A DNA stretch of 64,000 nucleotides from Planctomycetota bacterium (GTDB lineage: Bacteria > Planctomycetota > Phycisphaerae > Phycisphaerales > SM1A02), in the NCBI GenBank assembly GCA_016872835.1, contig VGYX01000002.1:1-64000 (forward strand). The letters are read 5' to 3'. How positions within the stretch are numbered: the stretch's first letter is position 1; each line of letters opens with the position of its first letter. The notes under the pieces are model-generated. The model saw nothing but the letters and a program-made list of their open reading frames with translations, was not told the origin of the DNA and did not search any database. The position numbers and the translations under genes were made by a program. Positions 56,784 to 64,000 of the stretch are shown piece by piece.

Positions 56784-58163
56784 ATGCGTGAGTCGCACGC
56801 GGGTCGCGCGCCGTGGATGTGGATGCTGGGATTCGCCGCGGTGTTCGTGGCGCTGGTGATTCCGGCGATCGTGGCTGGCGGCGGCGGCACCAGTCAGGCC
56901 AACGACATGATGGACTATCACTCCATCGAGATACGTCGGATCGAGACACAGTGGCCCACGCCGGATCTGCGTGACGCGTTCACCACCACCACGCCGGGAT
57001 TTCATCTGTTGCTCGCGGGCCTCGCGAAGCTTGGCTGCTCGCCCCTGGCGCTGCGCATGATCGCGGCGCTGGCTGGCTTCGCCGCGTGGCTGATCGCGTG
57101 GAGATTGGCGGCGGCCTGGTGTGGCGCGGCGCGGGCGACGCTGCTGATCGCGCCGATGGCGGTATCGCCGTATGTGCTGGGCTCGGCGATCTGGCTCACG
57201 ACGGATGCGGTCGCGCTGGCATTGGGTGCAGCCACGATGGGGCTTGCGCTCGTGGGTTGGCGGCGTTCCCGCGATGCCTGGGCCACAGCCGTGCTGGGTG
57301 CCGGCACGGTGCTGGTGCGGCAGATCATGCTTTGGTGCATCGTGCCGGGTGTTCTGCGCGCCTGGATGGATGGGGGAAGCCTGCCCACGCGAGTCCGGGG
57401 TGTCGCGAGGGTCGCACTGCCCGCGGTGGCGTGCGTGGTCGCGTTCTTCCTGCTGTGGGGCGGGTCGATGCCGCCACGGTTCCAGCCCTTTCACCAAGCC
57501 GTGTGGAATCCCGCGGCGATCACCTTCGCGCTGGCGATGATGGGCGCCTGTGGGATCTTCCTGCTTCCTTGGATCTGGACGAGACTCAATCGAGCAATGC
57601 GACGGGGAGCGTTGGTGGCGGCGGTGATCGGCGTGGCGATGGCGGCTGTTCCATCGAGCGACTATCGCAAGGTTCTGCCGCCCGATGCGCAGCGGGTGGG
57701 TACGCGTACCGAGAAGACCTGGGGGCCCACCGCGCCCCATGTGGTAAAGGGGGCTGGTGAGGTCGGGCGATGGGGTGGGCCGCTGTGGGATGCCGCGAAA
57801 GCGGCGCCGGTCGTCGCGGGGCGCTCCACGCTGCTGGTGGGACTCGCGGGCCTTGGAGCCGCTGTACTCACCGGCTTGTGGAGTCTCGCGGACCGCGCGG
57901 GGCGTGGGCGTTCGGCAGGGATGCTGCTCTTCGCGATGGCGGGCATGGTGGCCGCGCAATGCCTCAACGCGCAGACCTTCGAGCGTTACTTCGATCCGTG
58001 GGTGCTGCTGTCGATCGGATGGTTGGCGGCCATGGCGACTCCGCACGCGCGCGAACGTTCGCTCTCGGTCGGGATGCTGCTTCTCGCCGCCGCGCAGATC
58101 GGCATGTCGATGGCGGTGGTGCTGCGACCGGCCTTCACCGGGCCGGCGCTGGGAAACTGGTGA
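56784..58163 (+). CDS. Polytopic membrane protein, probable GT-C glycosyltransferase (ALG10-like)
   Basis: 459 residues with ten or more membrane helices. After the first helix comes an outside loop with DMMDYHSIEIRRIETQWPTP and DLRDAFTTTTPGFHLLLAGL, a pattern reminiscent of the D-x-Y-H and TTP segments in ALG10/DIE2-type and other GT-C glycosyltransferases that use polyprenyl-phosphate sugars. The remainder is hydrophobic with one long soluble loop (about 295-345). No other motif is clear. It sits 16 bp after the DPPR-synthase-like gene, so the pair may make and use a prenyl-linked pentose. Family assignment is tentative. Confidence 0.6.
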   Translation: MRESHAGRAPWMWMLGFAAVFVALVIPAIVAGGGGTSQANDMMDYHSIEIRRIETQWPTPDLRDAFTTTTPGFHLLLAGLAKLGCSPLALRMIAALAGFAAWLIAWRLAAAWCGAARATLLIAPMAVSPYVLGSAIWLTTDAVALALGAATMGLALVGWRRSRDAWATAVLGAGTVLVRQIMLWCIVPGVLRAWMDGGSLPTRVRGVARVALPAVACVVAFFLLWGGSMPPRFQPFHQAVWNPAAITFALAMMGACGIFLLPWIWTRLNRAMRRGALVAAVIGVAMAAVPSSDYRKVLPPDAQRVGTRTEKTWGPTAPHVVKGAGEVGRWGGPLWDAAKAAPVVAGRSTLLVGLAGLGAAVLTGLWSLADRAGRGRSAGMLLFAMAGMVAAQCLNAQTFERYFDPWVLLSIGWLAAMATPHARERSLSVGMLLLAAAQIGMSMAVVLRPAFTGPALGNW

Positions 58164-58235
58164 CCGAGAACCAGGGTCAGACGTTGTTACTGACCACCCG
58201 CGGAAGAAGTCCGCAACAGCCTCTGACCCTCGTTC

Positions 58236-60113
58236 TCAGACCGTGGCGGGCTCGGGCTTCGCGGCGACCTTCGACTCGACCTTGCCATAGGTGCGCGCAC
58301 GCGGCTGCACCAGCGGCGTGGCGACCGGCTCGAAGCTGATCTGCACCTTGCGGCGCACTGGATCGAACTTCGCCACGGTGGTCTTCAGGAAGTCCGGATC
58401 GTTCCGCTCCGGGAAGTCCGTGCGGAAGTGGCTGCCGCGGCTCTCGCGCCGCTCCAGGCTGCCCTCCACGATCGCGTCGGCGATGAGCAGCATGTCTCCC
58501 ACCGCGCGTGCGTGGCTCAGGTTCTGGTTGGTCCAGAGGCCCGTGTCGCTCAGGCGCACGCGGCTGAAGCGCTCGCGCAGCTCGGCGATCTTGCCGCGCG
58601 CCTGCAGCAGGCGCTGCTCGTCCTTCACCACCGTGCAGGCGGCCGTCATCTCCTCGCCCATCTCCTTGCCGATGAGGTACGGATTCTCGGAGCCCTTGCC
58701 TTCGGCCAGCGCCGACACGATGCCCTGCTCGGCCTTCACGCCCTCGTCGAACATGGCGGCGGGAGCTTGCGCGGCGGTCTCCTTGCGGTCCTTCACGAAC
58801 GTCGCAACACCAGCACCGCTGAAGAGGCCGTCGAAGATGCAGCTGAGCAGCGCGTTGGCACCAAGCCGGTTCGCGCCGTGGTACTGGTAGTTCACCTCGC
58901 CGAAGGCGTAGAGCCCGGCGACGTTCGTCATCATGCTGTTCGGCGCGCCCGCCAGCATGCCCTTCGAATCGGGCTTGGCGGTGTAGGTGGTCCACAGGCC
59001 ACCCATCGAGTAGTGCATACCCGGGAAGATGCGCATTGGAACCTCGCTGGGCTCCTCGCCGACGAACTTGCGGTAGATGTCCACGATGCCGCCGAGCTTG
59101 CGGTCCATGTACTCGCGGCCGAGGTGGGTGAGATCCAGATACACCTGATTCTGGCCCGCCACACCCATGCCCAGCTTCACGCAGACCTCGAAGATTTCGC
59201 GCGTCGCGATGTCGCGCGGCACGATGTTGCCGTACTTGGGGTACTTCTCCTCGAGGAAGTACCAGCGATCCGCGTCGGGGATCTGGCGCGGATCGCGGTT
59301 GTCGCCCTTGGTACGCGGCACCCACACGCGGCCGCCCTCGCCACGCGCGCTCTCGCTCATCAGGCGCAGCTTGTCCGCGCCCGGAATGGCGGTGGGGTGC
59401 ACCTGGATGAACTCGCCGTTGGCGTAGAACGCGCCATGCTGGTAGCAGCGGCTGGCCGCCGCGCCGGTGCACATGACGCTGTTGGTGCTCTTGCCGAAGA
59501 CGAGGCCGCAACCGCCTGTCGCCATCACCACGGCGTCACCGCGGAAGGCGCGGATCTGCATGGTGCGCAGATCCTGTGCCACGATGCCCTGCGCCGCACC
59601 GGAACCGTCCACCACGGGCCGCAGGAACTCCCAGTGCTCGTACTTGGCGACCTTGCCCTCGGCCTCCCAGCGGCGCACCTGCTCGTCGAGCGCATAGATG
59701 AGCTGCTGGCCGGTCGTGGCACCCGCGAAGTGCGTGCGCTTGTACAGGCTGCCACCGAAGAGGCGCAGGTCGCGCATGCCTTCAGCGGTGCGGTTGAAGG
59801 GCACGCCCATGCGATCCAGCAGGTCGATGATCTTCGGCGCCCAGTGCGCCATCTCGTAGACGGGAGGCTGGTGCGCCAGGAAGTCGCCGCCGTAGATCGA
59901 CTCGTCGAAGTGCTCGTACTCGCTGTAGCCCTGCTGGCGCGCGACCTCGTTGCACGCGTTGATGCCGCCCTGCGCGCACACGCTGTGCGAGCGCTTCACC
60001 GGCACGATGCTGAACAGATCGACCGGGATGCCGGCTTCCACGATCCGCACGGTCGCGGCCAGCCCTGCAAGGCCGCCGCCGACCACGATCACGCGCTGCT
60101 GACGGGTGTTCAT
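58236..60113 (-). CDS. sdhA: Succinate dehydrogenase/fumarate reductase flavoprotein subunit
   Basis: 625 residues. The FAD-binding site begins IVVGGGLAGLAATVRIVEAG, and the covalent FAD histidine is His43 in RSHSVCAQGG. The substrate and active-site segments include GEFIQVHPTAIPG, ESARGEGGRVWV, PGMHYSMGGLWTTY and GLYAFGEVNYQYHGANRLGA. It oxidises succinate to fumarate. The ATG overlaps the sdhC stop by 4 bp (ATGA). Overall it resembles the B. subtilis/Bacteroidetes-type enzyme (SdhC fused cytochrome b558 type) rather than the E. coli four-subunit form. Confidence 0.95.
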   Translation of the reverse strand: MNTRQQRVIVVGGGLAGLAATVRIVEAGIPVDLFSIVPVKRSHSVCAQGGINACNEVARQQGYSEYEHFDESIYGGDFLAHQPPVYEMAHWAPKIIDLLDRMGVPFNRTAEGMRDLRLFGGSLYKRTHFAGATTGQQLIYALDEQVRRWEAEGKVAKYEHWEFLRPVVDGSGAAQGIVAQDLRTMQIRAFRGDAVVMATGGCGLVFGKSTNSVMCTGAAASRCYQHGAFYANGEFIQVHPTAIPGADKLRLMSESARGEGGRVWVPRTKGDNRDPRQIPDADRWYFLEEKYPKYGNIVPRDIATREIFEVCVKLGMGVAGQNQVYLDLTHLGREYMDRKLGGIVDIYRKFVGEEPSEVPMRIFPGMHYSMGGLWTTYTAKPDSKGMLAGAPNSMMTNVAGLYAFGEVNYQYHGANRLGANALLSCIFDGLFSGAGVATFVKDRKETAAQAPAAMFDEGVKAEQGIVSALAEGKGSENPYLIGKEMGEEMTAACTVVKDEQRLLQARGKIAELRERFSRVRLSDTGLWTNQNLSHARAVGDMLLIADAIVEGSLERRESRGSHFRTDFPERNDPDFLKTTVAKFDPVRRKVQISFEPVATPLVQPRARTYGKVESKVAAKPEPATV

Positions 60114-60985
60114 CGGGTCACTCCTTCGCTCACCGATTCAATGCCGGTGGAGGCGTGCGGTCGAGCGGCAGTCTTCAATTCCGCGCCCTCCATCCGCTCC
60201 GGTTCTCCGGCCTGATACTGCCTTTCGATGGCGCTCGCCTTCTCCGGGTCCAGCGTGGCGAAGCCAAACACGGCCGCCACCGCCGCGCCCGCCAGGCCGA
60301 GGCCCAGCGCCGCGCACACCTGGCCCCAGCGACGCTGCGCCGCCACGCTGACGGTGACGCCCCACGTGATTGCCGCGGTCCAGAGACCGTTGGCGAAGTG
60401 GAACACGAGCGCGAGCACGCAGACCAGATAGAACGCTGCCATCCAGAGGCCCGTGGAGCCCTTCTGCAGGTGGGTCGCCAGCGAACTGGCTGCGGCGTCG
60501 GCCTCGAAGGTCGGCATCAAGCCGCCGTAGTTCCAGCCCCAGCGCAGGCTGCTGACGTGCATGAAGATGAACAGCACGCCCAGGTATCCGCTGAGGCGCT
60601 GCCACACGTAGCGCCAGTTGTCCTGATACGCGTAGCGCGAGGTGTTGAAGCGACCGGTGCGCGCGAACCACACGCCCACGCCCGCGTGGAACAGGATCGG
60701 CAGCCACAGCACGAAGACCTCGATGAAGATCAGCGCAGGCAGTCCGTGGATGAAATCCACCTCATGCTGGAAAGTGGCCACGCCCGCTCCCGCGGCGTCG
60801 ATGCCGCGATCGGCGAACTTCGCGCCGTTCAGCGCCTTGCCCCAGAGGATGCTGCTGTTCGTGGTGAGGTGCGGGATCAGAAAGAGCCCGATCGGGAAGA
60901 CACCGCTGAGCGAGTGAAGGCGGCGTATCAGATGATAGTGGCGATCGAGGAAGCTCTTCGGCATAGCGGCGGTGGCAGTGCTCAC
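60110..60985 (-). CDS. sdhC: Succinate dehydrogenase cytochrome b558 subunit
   Basis: 291 residues with five membrane helices. Heme-ligand-type histidines are present in RRLHSLSGVFPIGLFLIPHL, FQHEVDFIHGLPALIFIEVF, LPILFHAGVGVWFA, GVLFIFMHVSSLRWGWNYGG and LVFHFANGLWTAAITWGVTV, as in the diheme SdhC of B. subtilis. It anchors SdhAB and reduces quinone. The start is GTG 60985. It is the first gene of sdhC-sdhA; sdhB is found 2.5 kb downstream beyond two opposite-strand genes. The C-terminus is extended by ~40 hydrophilic residues. Confidence 0.92.
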   Translation of the reverse strand: MSTATAAMPKSFLDRHYHLIRRLHSLSGVFPIGLFLIPHLTTNSSILWGKALNGAKFADRGIDAAGAGVATFQHEVDFIHGLPALIFIEVFVLWLPILFHAGVGVWFARTGRFNTSRYAYQDNWRYVWQRLSGYLGVLFIFMHVSSLRWGWNYGGLMPTFEADAAASSLATHLQKGSTGLWMAAFYLVCVLALVFHFANGLWTAAITWGVTVSVAAQRRWGQVCAALGLGLAGAAVAAVFGFATLDPEKASAIERQYQAGEPERMEGAELKTAARPHASTGIESVSEGVTR

Positions 60986-61014
60986 GGTTCAGGTCTCGTC
61001 GATGCGTGTCTGGT

Positions 61015-61491
61015 TCAGGGAACGACCAGCTTGGGTCCGGCTGGGGGCTCGCCGGCGCGGCCCATCGGGGTTGCGCCAGCGGGGGCAGTGGGCACGCCCT
61101 GGCCGCTTGCCATGCGCGCGGCGACCGCCTGAGCGATCTGCACGAAGCGCGAGCGCAACTCAGCCAGGACTTCCTTCAGGTCCTTCGCTTCCTCGGGGGT
61201 GAGGTTCCCCTTGGTCTTCTCCTCGACGACCGCCAGCAGGTCGATCGCGAAGCGGCTGCCCACCAGGTCCACCATCACGCGGCCCTGCTCGTCGGCGTAG
61301 CCGCCCAGTCCATTCACGGCTTGGCTGGCCAGAATGCCCACCAGGCTGCGGAAGTCGGCGGGAGGCATCTCCTCGCGGCCTCCCTTGGGGGCCTTCTCGG
61401 CCTCCTGCTTGCTCAGGCGCTCCTTTTCGGCCTGTGCCTGAGCCTTCCAGTCGCTGTCCACATGAAGTTTGGGGGTTTCGGCGTCGCTCAC
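61015..61491 (-). CDS. DUF1844 domain-containing protein
   Basis: About 158 residues, soluble. The centre MPPADFRSLVGILASQAVNG, LDLLAVVEEKTKGNLTPEEA-like segment and VLAELRSRFVQIAQ match DUF1844, a small helical family widespread in Planctomycetes, Deltaproteobacteria and Acidobacteria. The N-terminal ~40 residues are charged. The start is GTG 61491 with GGAGG before it; TATACT at 61515-61510 gives a short leader of ~10-15 nt. The upstream frame to 61881 runs antisense through the SurA-like gene and is not supported. Confidence 0.85.
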   Translation of the reverse strand: MSDAETPKLHVDSDWKAQAQAEKERLSKQEAEKAPKGGREEMPPADFRSLVGILASQAVNGLGGYADEQGRVMVDLVGSRFAIDLLAVVEEKTKGNLTPEEAKDLKEVLAELRSRFVQIAQAVAARMASGQGVPTAPAGATPMGRAGEPPAGPKLVVP

Positions 61492-61561
61492 GGGGCCTCC
61501 AGATCGACGAGTATAGGGGTCAGGAAGGCGGTGGTCGCGCGGCCGCAGGTAGCATCCCGCC

Positions 61562-62878
61562 GTGCGACGGATCGCGCTGCTTGCCGCCTGCTGCCTGCCG
61601 CTTGTCGGGTGCCTCTCGATGGACGAGACGCCCGAGGACAGCCGCGACATTCCCACGGCCGCGTTCGTGAAGGGATCGGTGCCGGAGGGGGTTCGCCCGT
61701 CGGTGGTGGAGATTCCCGCGTCGGACTTCGAGCCCGATCCCGACGAGACGCAGGACACCACGGTGCAGGTGGACGCCTCGGGCAAGGCCACGACCTCGGT
61801 GACGCGCACCATGCGCACGCCGGGATCCACGATCGGCGCCGACGGCACGAAGACGCCCGACGCCTCGATCACCAACGGCATCTGGCCGGTGGATTCGCTG
61901 ATCGGTCAGATCAACGGCAAGCCGCTCTATGCGAACGACTTCCTGATCCCCCGAGAGGATCGTCTTCGGCGCATCGCCACGGGAACTCCGAACGAGCGCG
62001 AGAAGGCCTACGAGGAGTTCCGCCGGATCATCTACGAGGCCTTCGACCAGTTCGTGAACAACGAGCTTGTGATCAGCGAGGCCGAGTCCACCATTCCCGA
62101 CGAGGCGAAGGAGGGCCTGCTGGCGTGGATGCGCGAACTGCAGGAGAAGGAGATCGCCAGCCGCGGCGGCACGCGCAGCGAGGCGGAACGCAGCATCGAG
62201 GAGGAGTTCCCCGGCATGACGATCGAGGACTTCACCAAGCGCCAGAAGAACGAGGCGCTGGCGAACGACCTGATGCGTCGGCGCGTGCGCCCGCGCGCGA
62301 TCGTGAGCTGGCGCGACATCGACCGTCTCTACATGCGCAACTACGAGGTCTACAACCCGCCGCTGATGCTGCGCGTGGGTCGCATCGCGGTGCCCAAGGC
62401 GGATCAGGCGAAGGTGGACCAGGTGAAGGCGCTCTTCGCCGAGGGGAAGACCTTCGAGGAGGTCGCCGCGGCGATGAACGTGCCCAACGGCGGCCTGTGG
62501 CGCGAGTTCAAGCTGGGCGCGCAGGGGGTGGACGGCATCCCCGACCTGGTGGAGGACCTGAAGGTGCGCATCAAGGGCCTGAAACAGGGCGCGATCGACG
62601 GTCCGGTCGAGCAGCGCGCGCAGGTCTCGTGGATGACGCTGTTCGCGTCGAAGCAAGCCGTGGCCCGCAGCATCTTCGACCCGCGCCTGCAGCTGCAGTT
62701 GCGCCGACAGCTGGAGGGCGAACGCTTCGCGATCGAGCAGAACCGGTACCTGAACGCGCTTCGCACGCGGTGGATCGCCGAGGACCTGCTGCAGATGCGC
62801 GAGCGCCTCTTCAACTTCGCGCTGGATCGCTACTGGCCGGGCCGGCGCCCCGCGGCGTCGAACGCCCTTGGCACGTGA
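61562..62878 (+). CDS. Lipoprotein with SurA-like/peptidyl-prolyl isomerase organisation
   Basis: 438 residues. The signal RRIALLAACCLPLVGC has a lipobox LVGC. After a ~90-residue disordered Thr/Asp/Glu-rich stretch, a SurA-N-like helical chaperone region follows (IGQINGKPLYANDFLIPRED, EAFDQFVNNELVISEAES, RQKNEALANDLMRR). Then comes a shortened parvulin-like section (MLRVGRIAVPKADQAKVDQV, FAEGKTFEEVAAAMN) and C-terminal helices. A classical catalytic parvulin signature is not obvious, so it may act only as a periplasmic chaperone. The start GTG 61562 lies six bases after TAGCAT (61550-61555). Its 3' end overlaps the convergent yraN gene by 49 bp. Confidence 0.75.
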   Translation: MRRIALLAACCLPLVGCLSMDETPEDSRDIPTAAFVKGSVPEGVRPSVVEIPASDFEPDPDETQDTTVQVDASGKATTSVTRTMRTPGSTIGADGTKTPDASITNGIWPVDSLIGQINGKPLYANDFLIPREDRLRRIATGTPNEREKAYEEFRRIIYEAFDQFVNNELVISEAESTIPDEAKEGLLAWMRELQEKEIASRGGTRSEAERSIEEEFPGMTIEDFTKRQKNEALANDLMRRRVRPRAIVSWRDIDRLYMRNYEVYNPPLMLRVGRIAVPKADQAKVDQVKALFAEGKTFEEVAAAMNVPNGGLWREFKLGAQGVDGIPDLVEDLKVRIKGLKQGAIDGPVEQRAQVSWMTLFASKQAVARSIFDPRLQLQLRRQLEGERFAIEQNRYLNALRTRWIAEDLLQMRERLFNFALDRYWPGRRPAASNALGT

Positions 62879-63240
62879 CGCAGCGACTCCGGGCGCCCCT
62901 CGGCGTCGAGGGTGACGGCGATCACGTCGAAACGGACGGCACGACGGCGCAGCCCGGGTCGACACAGCAGCATGCGTGCGGCGGTTTCCAGATGGAGTCG
63001 CTTGCGTCGATCCACCCTGAGCTCAGGCGCGTGACGGCCGCCGCGGCGCGCCTTCACTTCGGTGAGGACCAGCGATCCGTCGGCTGGATCCGTGGACACC
63101 ACATCGACCTCCAGATGGCCCAGCCGAAGGTTTCGCGCGAGCACGTGATGCCCCAATCGCTCCAGCAGCGACACCGCGGCCTGTTCAGCGGCGAGGCCTG
63201 CGGCGCGTCGACGGTCGGGCGTGGGGCCGCTTGCATGCAT
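62830..63240 (-). CDS. yraN: YraN family (UPF0102) nuclease-like protein
   Basis: 136 residues, the usual size. It contains GLAAEQAAVSLLERLGHHVL, ARNLRLGHLEVDVVSTDPAD and LTEVKARRGG, which match the YraN/UPF0102 restriction-endonuclease-like fold with the acidic G-h-x-E-x-D and E-V-K catalytic positions. The cellular role is unknown; it is often near rplS or Holliday-junction genes, which is not the case here. The C-terminus lies antisense to the last 49 bp of the SurA-like gene. The start is ATG 63240, and other starts are possible. Confidence 0.88.
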   Translation of the reverse strand: MHASGPTPDRRRAAGLAAEQAAVSLLERLGHHVLARNLRLGHLEVDVVSTDPADGSLVLTEVKARRGGRHAPELRVDRRKRLHLETAARMLLCRPGLRRRAVRFDVIAVTLDAEGRPESLRHVPRAFDAAGRRPGQ

Positions 63241-63313
63241 GCGGGCATCGTGGCGCGCCCGCGCGGGGTTCGAGTCACTTCATGCCCTTTTTCGCTGCTA
63301 ATCTTCCGGACCT

Positions 63314-64000
63314 ATGGCCATCGTCATCTTCGAGCACTCGGCGGACTGCCCGGCGGACATCCTGATCGACTCGCTTCGCGCCTTCGGGCAGAAGCTGCGC
63401 GTGGTGAAGTTGCATGCGGGGCAGCAGGTTCCGGCGGATCTCGATGACGTGCACGGCGTGGTCAGCCTTGGCGGTCCGCAGACCTTGCATGAGATGAGCG
63501 CGCCGTGGATGCAGGCCGAGATGGGCCTGCTGCGCGACGCGCACGGCGCCGGCATTCCAGTGCTGGGCCTGTGCCTCGGAGCGCAGCTGCTGGCTGCGGC
63601 GCTTGGTGGCGAGACCGGGCGCATGGCCGCGCCCGAAGTCGGCTGGAAGGAGATCTCGCTGAGTCCGCATGGCCGCGAGGATGCGCTGTTCGCCGGGCAG
63701 CAATGGAAAGGCCCGCAGTTCTGCTGGCACTCGGATCACGTGTCGAAGCTGCCCGAGGGCGCCACGCTGCTTGCGAGCAGCGCCGGCTGCAAGGTGCAGG
63801 CCTTCGCGGTGGGGCTGCGCAGCTACGGCATCCAGTACCACCCCGAGTGGAGTGCCGCGACCGTTCGCCGCGAGATCGAGACGGGCGCGGCCTCGGTGAA
63901 GGCGGCGGGCGAGAGTGCGGAGGCGCTGCTGGCGGACACCCAGCGGCTTGGTGCGCAGAGTGAGCGTCTGGCGCGGCGCTTCTTCGATGCCGTGAGCACG
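63314..64000 (+). CDS. Class I glutamine amidotransferase, GMP-synthase-like (3' end outside window)
   Basis: 229 codons are present before the window ends; the frame is still open. The triad is complete: Cys87 in GLCLGAQLLAAALG, and His176 and Glu178 in IQYHPEW. Other features are the start AIVIFEHSADCPADILIDSL, SLGGPQTLHEM, and FCWHSDHVSKLPEGATLLAS. This matches stand-alone GMP-synthase-like amidotransferases (YfeJ type) that deamidate glutamine or gamma-glutamyl compounds. The start ATG 63314 lies nine bases after TAATCT. It is divergent from yraN. Confidence 0.88.
   Translation, partial: MAIVIFEHSADCPADILIDSLRAFGQKLRVVKLHAGQQVPADLDDVHGVVSLGGPQTLHEMSAPWMQAEMGLLRDAHGAGIPVLGLCLGAQLLAAALGGETGRMAAPEVGWKEISLSPHGREDALFAGQQWKGPQFCWHSDHVSKLPEGATLLASSAGCKVQAFAVGLRSYGIQYHPEWSAATVRREIETGAASVKAAGESAEALLADTQRLGAQSERLARRFFDAVST

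Noticed and set aside
1-64000. CRISPR arrays, insertion sequences, rRNA genes or a replication origin
   Set aside because: I saw no regularly spaced repeats, no transposase-like translation, no rRNA sequence and no DnaA-box cluster in the window.

Overview
The window looks like the chromosome of a high-GC planctomycete, most likely of the Phycisphaerae/Phycisphaerales. The evidence is a Minf_1886-family protein (a family known mainly from Planctomycetes and Verrucomicrobia), secreted proteins with lamin-tail, CotH and C-type-lectin modules that end in a dockerin-like 'DLDG.GEVD.GDVALIL..FG.C' tag, DUF3553 and DUF1844 proteins, and an MreBCD cluster.

Layout. Positions 1-199 are the end of a thioredoxin gene. 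tRNA-Ala(GGC) at 275-347 carries an integrated element. Its tyrosine recombinase ends antisense inside the tRNA and is frameshifted, and it is translationally coupled to an excisionase-like HTH protein. The element, visibly lower in GC than the rest, also carries a frameshifted C-type-lectin/IPT/dockerin surface protein and one large intact gene (3263-5536) that fuses DUF262, DUF1524 (HNH) and a Schlafen AlbA_2 domain. That gene is the best candidate here for an undescribed defence system. About 1.4 kb of non-coding, decayed-looking DNA follows and ends at the 5' half of a tRNA-Gly(TCC) gene whose 3' half is missing (6906-6947).

From 6988 to 43009 the content is core chromosome: an MlaE permease, a large secreted lamin-tail protein, an OmpA-like lipoprotein, a Minf_1886/AI-2E pair, the isoprenoid run ispA-dxs with ffh, an ExbB/TolQ plus FHA-SpoIIE phosphatase pair, ispG with a pseudopilin, an MFS nucleoside transporter, topA, miaA, the run pgk - redoxin-like - rpe - accD - lnt (lnt is fused to a HEAT-repeat lipoprotein), the mreBCD cluster preceded by a coiled-coil membrane protein and a 53-residue membrane protein, a GlmU-like nucleotidyltransferase and polA. 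Next come tRNA-Asp and tRNA-Val, a hairpin-rich spacer and tspO.

From 44115 onward there are two secreted dockerin-tagged proteins, a DUF4142 protein, and a striking junction near 49041 where the 3' fragment of a TonB-dependent receptor abuts the 3' fragment of a dockerin-tagged gene in the opposite orientation. hrpA, a small coiled-coil protein, a DUF3553 protein and a YmdB phosphoesterase follow. Succinate dehydrogenase is split: sdhCA and sdhB are separated by a UbiA-type DPPR synthase and a GT-C membrane protein. The window closes with a DUF1844 protein, a SurA-like lipoprotein, YraN and a truncated glutamine amidotransferase.

A recurrent feature is a -10-like hexamer (TANNNT) only 6-9 nt before the start codon of many genes that head a transcription unit, without a Shine-Dalgarno sequence. 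I count 17 such cases. This suggests widespread leaderless mRNAs, and I used it to choose several start codons, including those of mlaE, ispA, ispG and the DUF262 fusion. Genes inside operons more often overlap by 4 bp (ATGA/GTGA).
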